Assembly: GCA_963575645.1 (NCBI GenBank)
Contig: OY754466.1
Span: 20,066,001 to 20,130,000, forward strand
Origin: Xanthostigma xanthostigma
Lineage: Eukaryota > Arthropoda > Insecta > Raphidioptera > Raphidiidae
Direction of reading: 5' to 3'
DNA: 64,000 nt
The position numbers and the translations under genes were made by a program. The first letter of the stretch is position 1; every line of letters starts with the position of its first letter. The notes below the pieces were generated by a model. That model was not told the DNA's origin, made no database searches, and worked only from the letters and a program-made list of their open reading frames with translations. This document shows, in pieces, positions 60,695 through 64,000 of the stretch.

Positions 60695-61056
60695 ATGGAT
60701 ACGACCAGGTGAAATGTGATTTCTGACATTATGATTGTCCATGTGAGCATAATTTTTAATATTTGTCTTTTCTTTATAGATTAGGATTATGCGAAGTTTG
60801 TGCCCATCAAGATGCGATTTATACTTGCCCAAAATGTGAAGTGAAAACTTGTTCGGTGTCTTGTGTTAAACTTCACAAGAAAGAATTGGAATGTGATGGA
60901 ATTCGCGACAAAACAAAGTTCATACCTCTTAACAAATTCACTAATTTAGATTTGCAAAGTGATTATAGATTAATGGGTGAAGTTGCAAGTTCAATAGAGT
61001 GTCAAAAAAGAGATAGGACGAGAGGTTGTACAAGAATAAATAAAGATTTACCTGTG
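60695..61056 (+). CDS. ZNHIT6: ZNHIT6/BCD1-like box C/D snoRNP assembly protein, 5' part
   Basis: Exon 1 is 60695-60708 (M-D-T-T plus two bases) with donor AG|GTGAAA. A 71-bp intron ends TTTATAG at 60779, and exon 2 is 60780-61056 with donor GTATGC. The 97 residues seen begin with a zf-HIT finger: C9, C12, C21, C24, C29, C33, H37 and C43 all present. After it comes GIRDKTKFIPLNKFTNLDL then QSDYRL, the conserved BCD1 segment. In yeast and mammals BCD1/ZNHIT6 is a nuclear factor needed for assembly of box C/D snoRNPs. The rest of the gene is not visible: 61057-64000 holds only repeats and AT-rich DNA, so later exons lie past the right edge. Reading on past 61056 gives a false C-terminus. Confidence 0.9.
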
Positions 61057-61325
61057 GTATGCACTTTTTTATATTTCATTGTCGAGTTTATGTTATTTCA
61101 ATGATATTCCAGTTATAAAATGTCAAAAATATTTTTTTTACGATTAGATATATAGTTCTGTAATTAAATTATATGTTATATAGTAATAACAATAGGGTTT
61201 TTGAATGAATTCTCTTTTTACATAAATGAAAAGATCACATTCAAGTTTAATAGCAAAAATGCTTTCATTATTTTTTTGCGTCATAATTAAAAAGTTATAA
61301 GTATCTAAAAATTATTTTTAAACTA

Positions 61326-61487
61326 ATGGCGTTTTCGGCATCGAGAACCGTTCCGGGGCTTGGGCAGGCTGAATGGGTAACTATTGGTTAAATAATCATA
61401 TGTAAAAAATAAACAAATCTCTTTAACCAATAGTTACCCATTCAGCCTGCCCTGTTCCGGGGCAGTTCTCGATGCCGAAAACGCCAT
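61326..61487. repeat. GC-rich palindrome in the ZNHIT6-like intron
   Basis: About 66-bp arms (ATGGCGTTTTCGGCATCGAG and inverse; CAGGCTGAATGGGTAACTAT and inverse) flank a 30-bp AT-rich loop. Confidence 0.85.
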
Positions 61488-61605
61488 AAGTTTTGATAAC
61501 GTGCCAAAAACGTGTGTGACATAATGTTTTGTTAGTCATTGTATCCATAGTTACTTCGATTATTCGAAGTGTCTGTTTGTAATTTCAAAATAATAGCGTT
61601 TTGCT

Positions 61606-61887
61606 CACGAAGTCTGTAACTAGGAGACCTAGTTTCCTATGCTTATGTTTCGAGACGGACTGTTTTCTGGCGCACGCAAGGTGGTACTGTTATCATTACC
61701 TGGGAAAACTTCGGTTTTTTCCACCTCTTTGCGCCCTAGCTACCAAAGTTGTTTAACTCCACGGACACTACACACATGTAAGCCGTGAACGCGTGCGTTA
61801 CACAGTAGCTGAAGCCATATTGGTTCATTCGACAAATATCAATCCACCACTATGCTCGTGCTGGGTGGCTTGGTTACAGAGTTTGTG
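61606..61887. mobile_element. hAT-type MITE M1, copy 3, 282 bp
   Basis: CACGAAGTCTGTAAC at the left and the inverted GTTACAGAGTTTGTG at the right. Flanks GTTTTGCT and GTTTTACT match at 7 of 8 positions. Same family as 6604-6877. Confidence 0.88.
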
Positions 61888-61941
61888 GTTTTACTAAATG
61901 CATATGTAGGTATATACTATATACGGTACTTATAACAAAAA

Positions 61942-62907
61942 AATTGGTTGTCTGTAAAGTCGGTTTACGGACGATAGTTTTACGTGATAACGTATTCCGT
62001 AATACATAACCTAAATTTATATAATAATTATAATAATTCGAATCTATGATATTGCATCTTTCGCTTCAAATTTAGGTAAATTTTATTAAGTAGAATAATA
62101 AAACACTATAAAAAGTATACTATTATTATATAAAAAACAACTATGGCATGTATCTCTTTTGCGCATGCGCCGATTTTCCCCAAAAAATTTACAAAAATTT
62201 CTAGTAAAAATAGATAGAGTAAAAACCGTTTTAAAAACTATATTATTATTATATAAAACATCATTATAAGAGATATATTCTTTTACGCATGCGCCGATGT
62301 TCCCCAAAAACAATAGGCCACTTCATATTTGCATATCAAACATCCTCCCAAAATTTGGTTTCAATCCGCTTATCCTTGGTGTCGGAATGATAAGAAATGT
62401 CAAAAGTGACGTTTGCAACTCTCAAAAGTATTATGTTCTAATAATAATTAGTTATTCCAATACTTAACTTAGAAGGCGTTGCATTTCACAAAATACTAAT
62501 GTCAAAAAATTGAATTAAACATTAGAAATGCAGCCGTTTTCATGTTAAGACAAGACATACGTTATCTTCTAATTTCCATGTACGGCAAACAAAGACGACC
62601 GACCGCGTCGCGCCATGCATTAGACAACATTGCATTTATACAGCTATTTTTCTATATAAATTTGTATAAAAAAACTGTTTAGGCAAATTCTGTTATACGA
62701 AATCTATGTAAAATGTTCTCCTCTTTCGTTTAAGACTGGTTTCAAACCGATCTGATTTAAATTGAGCGAGAAATTAGCAAAAAGCACGCACAGGGTCAGG
62801 CGGAACGTTACGCGTTAGGAACGTTACACTTTTTCGTGCATGCAGCCGGTGTTTTATCAATTTATAAGATTGGTGATTCATCAATTTATAAGACGTTATC
62901 ACGTCAA
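61942..62907 (-). mobile_element. Helentron-like (HINE) element, copy 6, longest (966 bp)
   Basis: Both family ends are present. The core combines the type A start (TTTCGCTTCAAATTTAGG), a segment shared with 15981-16526 (GCGCATGC context), and the complete type B core of the 8319 copy. It is therefore the most complete version in the window. No Rep/helicase reading frame is seen. Confidence 0.8.
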
Positions 62908-63213
62908 AAACAATTTTTAAAGTTTTTGTCTGCCTGTCTGTTTGTTCCGGACAATCTACAAAACCATTGGGCTGATTTTGACGGGACTTTCACTGGCAGA
63001 TATTATAAGGAGTAAGTTGGGCTTTAAAGAAAATAAAATAGGGAAGTCTTCATAAGCTCTGCGAACTGAAGAAACATAAATTCCACGCTGATGAAGTCAC
63101 GAGTTACAGCTAGTAATACATACACAAATATACAACTTTTAACATAACGTCACAAACATTCCTGGCGGGTTTTCTAGTCACGTGATATTTTATACTTTTT
63201 AAATAATTTGTTA

Positions 63214-63831
63214 CAGTAAAACCTCGTTAACACGAACTCGTAAAAATCAGGCAAAAAGTTCGTGTTATGTGGGAGTTCGTGTAAACCGAGTATGGCATAA
63301 AATACAGTCATTTTTTGTGTCAAATCATGATTTATTTTAAGTAAACATTGAATAATTATTTATTATAAATTATCTAATAACATTAATTGTTCTTAAATAT
63401 TATCTGAGTTTGAAAGTTTGTTTTTATTTGTTTACAAAATACATTTCAATAAATAAGAGGGGAAACATTTTGAGGTATGTTTCTATTTATAGGATTTCGA
63501 ATGAATTTTTAATCTCTCAGTCCTTTGTCTATTTTTAGAATGTGAGTTAATTACTTTTGTAATCCCTTAAGCGAATCTTTTCTTTTAGTTGTATTGTATA
63601 TTCATTGACCAAAATGATCAAAATATATGATTTGAGAATTTTTGTAGTTCGTATTATCCGATAATTAACCGTGAAGGGACGAAAAAGTTGTTCGAAGTTC
63701 GTATTAACGAGGGTTCGTGTTAACCGAATATAATTACATTAAAGCTTATGTGACCATTGTCGAGAGCAAATTTTTGTTCGCGTTAAACCGAAATTCGTGT
63801 TAACCGTGTTCGTGTTAACGAGGGTTTACTG
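63214..63831. mobile_element. Pogo/Tigger-like element, 618 bp
   Basis: Ends CAGTAAAACCTCGTTAACAC and the inverted GTTAACGAGGGTTTACTG, flanked by TA (63212-63213, 63832-63833). Internal GTTCGTGTTAAC-type repeats. It lies in the ZNHIT6-like intron and is non-coding. Confidence 0.85.
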
Positions 63832-64000
63832 TATTAATTATCTGTTGCTTTAATTAAATTTCTTTTTTGGTATTCCATACTATTTATAATCATTATTAAA
63901 AAATAAAAAATCAGACATTTTTTTAATTTAAGAGCCCAATTTCCATAATTTTATTATTTTTAAACTGTAAGACCAAATTTAAAAAAATTTCTTCAGCTGC

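Noticed and set aside
61057-61104. Read-through C-terminus of the ZNHIT6-like frame
   Set aside because: It follows a good GTATGC donor and turns into AT-rich, phenylalanine-rich intron sequence.
1-64000. Viral or endogenous viral genes, bacterial operons, rRNA
   Set aside because: None recognised on either strand. The only retroelement traces are solo LTRs without gag, pol or env, and the SINEs.

Overview
The window reads as nuclear DNA of an insect. It is AT-rich, its genes are split by GT-AG introns (71 bp to several kb), and it carries a dense mix of hAT, Harbinger, pogo/Tigger, Helitron and Helentron-like elements, tRNA-derived SINEs and solo LTRs. Short motifs such as GTAGGTAC are common in Lepidoptera and in sternorrhynchan Hemiptera, but the order cannot be settled from this sequence alone. 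Nothing suggests a bacterium, plasmid or virus.

Four protein-coding genes can be supported. (1) Minus strand, 236-7843: a Tret1-like facilitated trehalose/sugar transporter of the MFS. Three exons are assembled (7843-7632, 2357-2155, 1528-236); the short first coding exon was not found. (2) Minus strand, 51379-37748: a nine-exon gamma-glutamyltranspeptidase-like, type II membrane protein of about 512 residues. It keeps the family fold signatures but has lost the canonical nucleophile motif and the SSM motif, so it is probably not a working GGT. (3) Plus strand, 57644-58527: a 233-residue C2H2 zinc-finger protein with an acidic N-terminus. (4) Plus strand, from 60695: the 5' part of a ZNHIT6/BCD1-like box C/D snoRNP assembly factor, with a 14-nt first coding exon; the rest lies beyond the right edge.

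Much of the rest is transposable-element debris, and many insertions can be delimited exactly by target-site duplications (TSDs). hAT-type elements with 8-bp TSDs lie at 1871-2036, 6070-6592, 6604-6877, 15162-15350, 15425-15949, 36190-36636, 39387-39608, 46894-47864, 50885-51326 and 61606-61887. A Harbinger mini-element (38070-38667, TAA TSD) keeps the start of its transposase. A wrecked Harbinger copy lies at 31972-35190. Two oppositely oriented solo LTRs (19134-19793, 22256-22899) both sit at ATAT. Pogo-like MITEs lie at 44978-45309, 51953-52278 and 63214-63831. Helitron ends carrying CTAG lie at 28569, 29977, 41138 and 54535.

The most distinctive item is a family present at least seven times (5252-5854, 8319-9000, 12334-12473, 12474-12611, 47452-47645, 47924-48494, 61942-62907). 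It has a 12-bp inverted repeat placed asymmetrically, terminal at one end and about 45 bp inside the other, followed by a small hairpin and a T-rich junction, with interchangeable cores and one head-to-tail tandem pair. This is the architecture described for Helentron/Helitron2-derived elements (HINEs). Several large nested palindromes (12973-14184, 20598-21135, 33473-34471, 41275-41856, 61326-61487) add to the layered structure.
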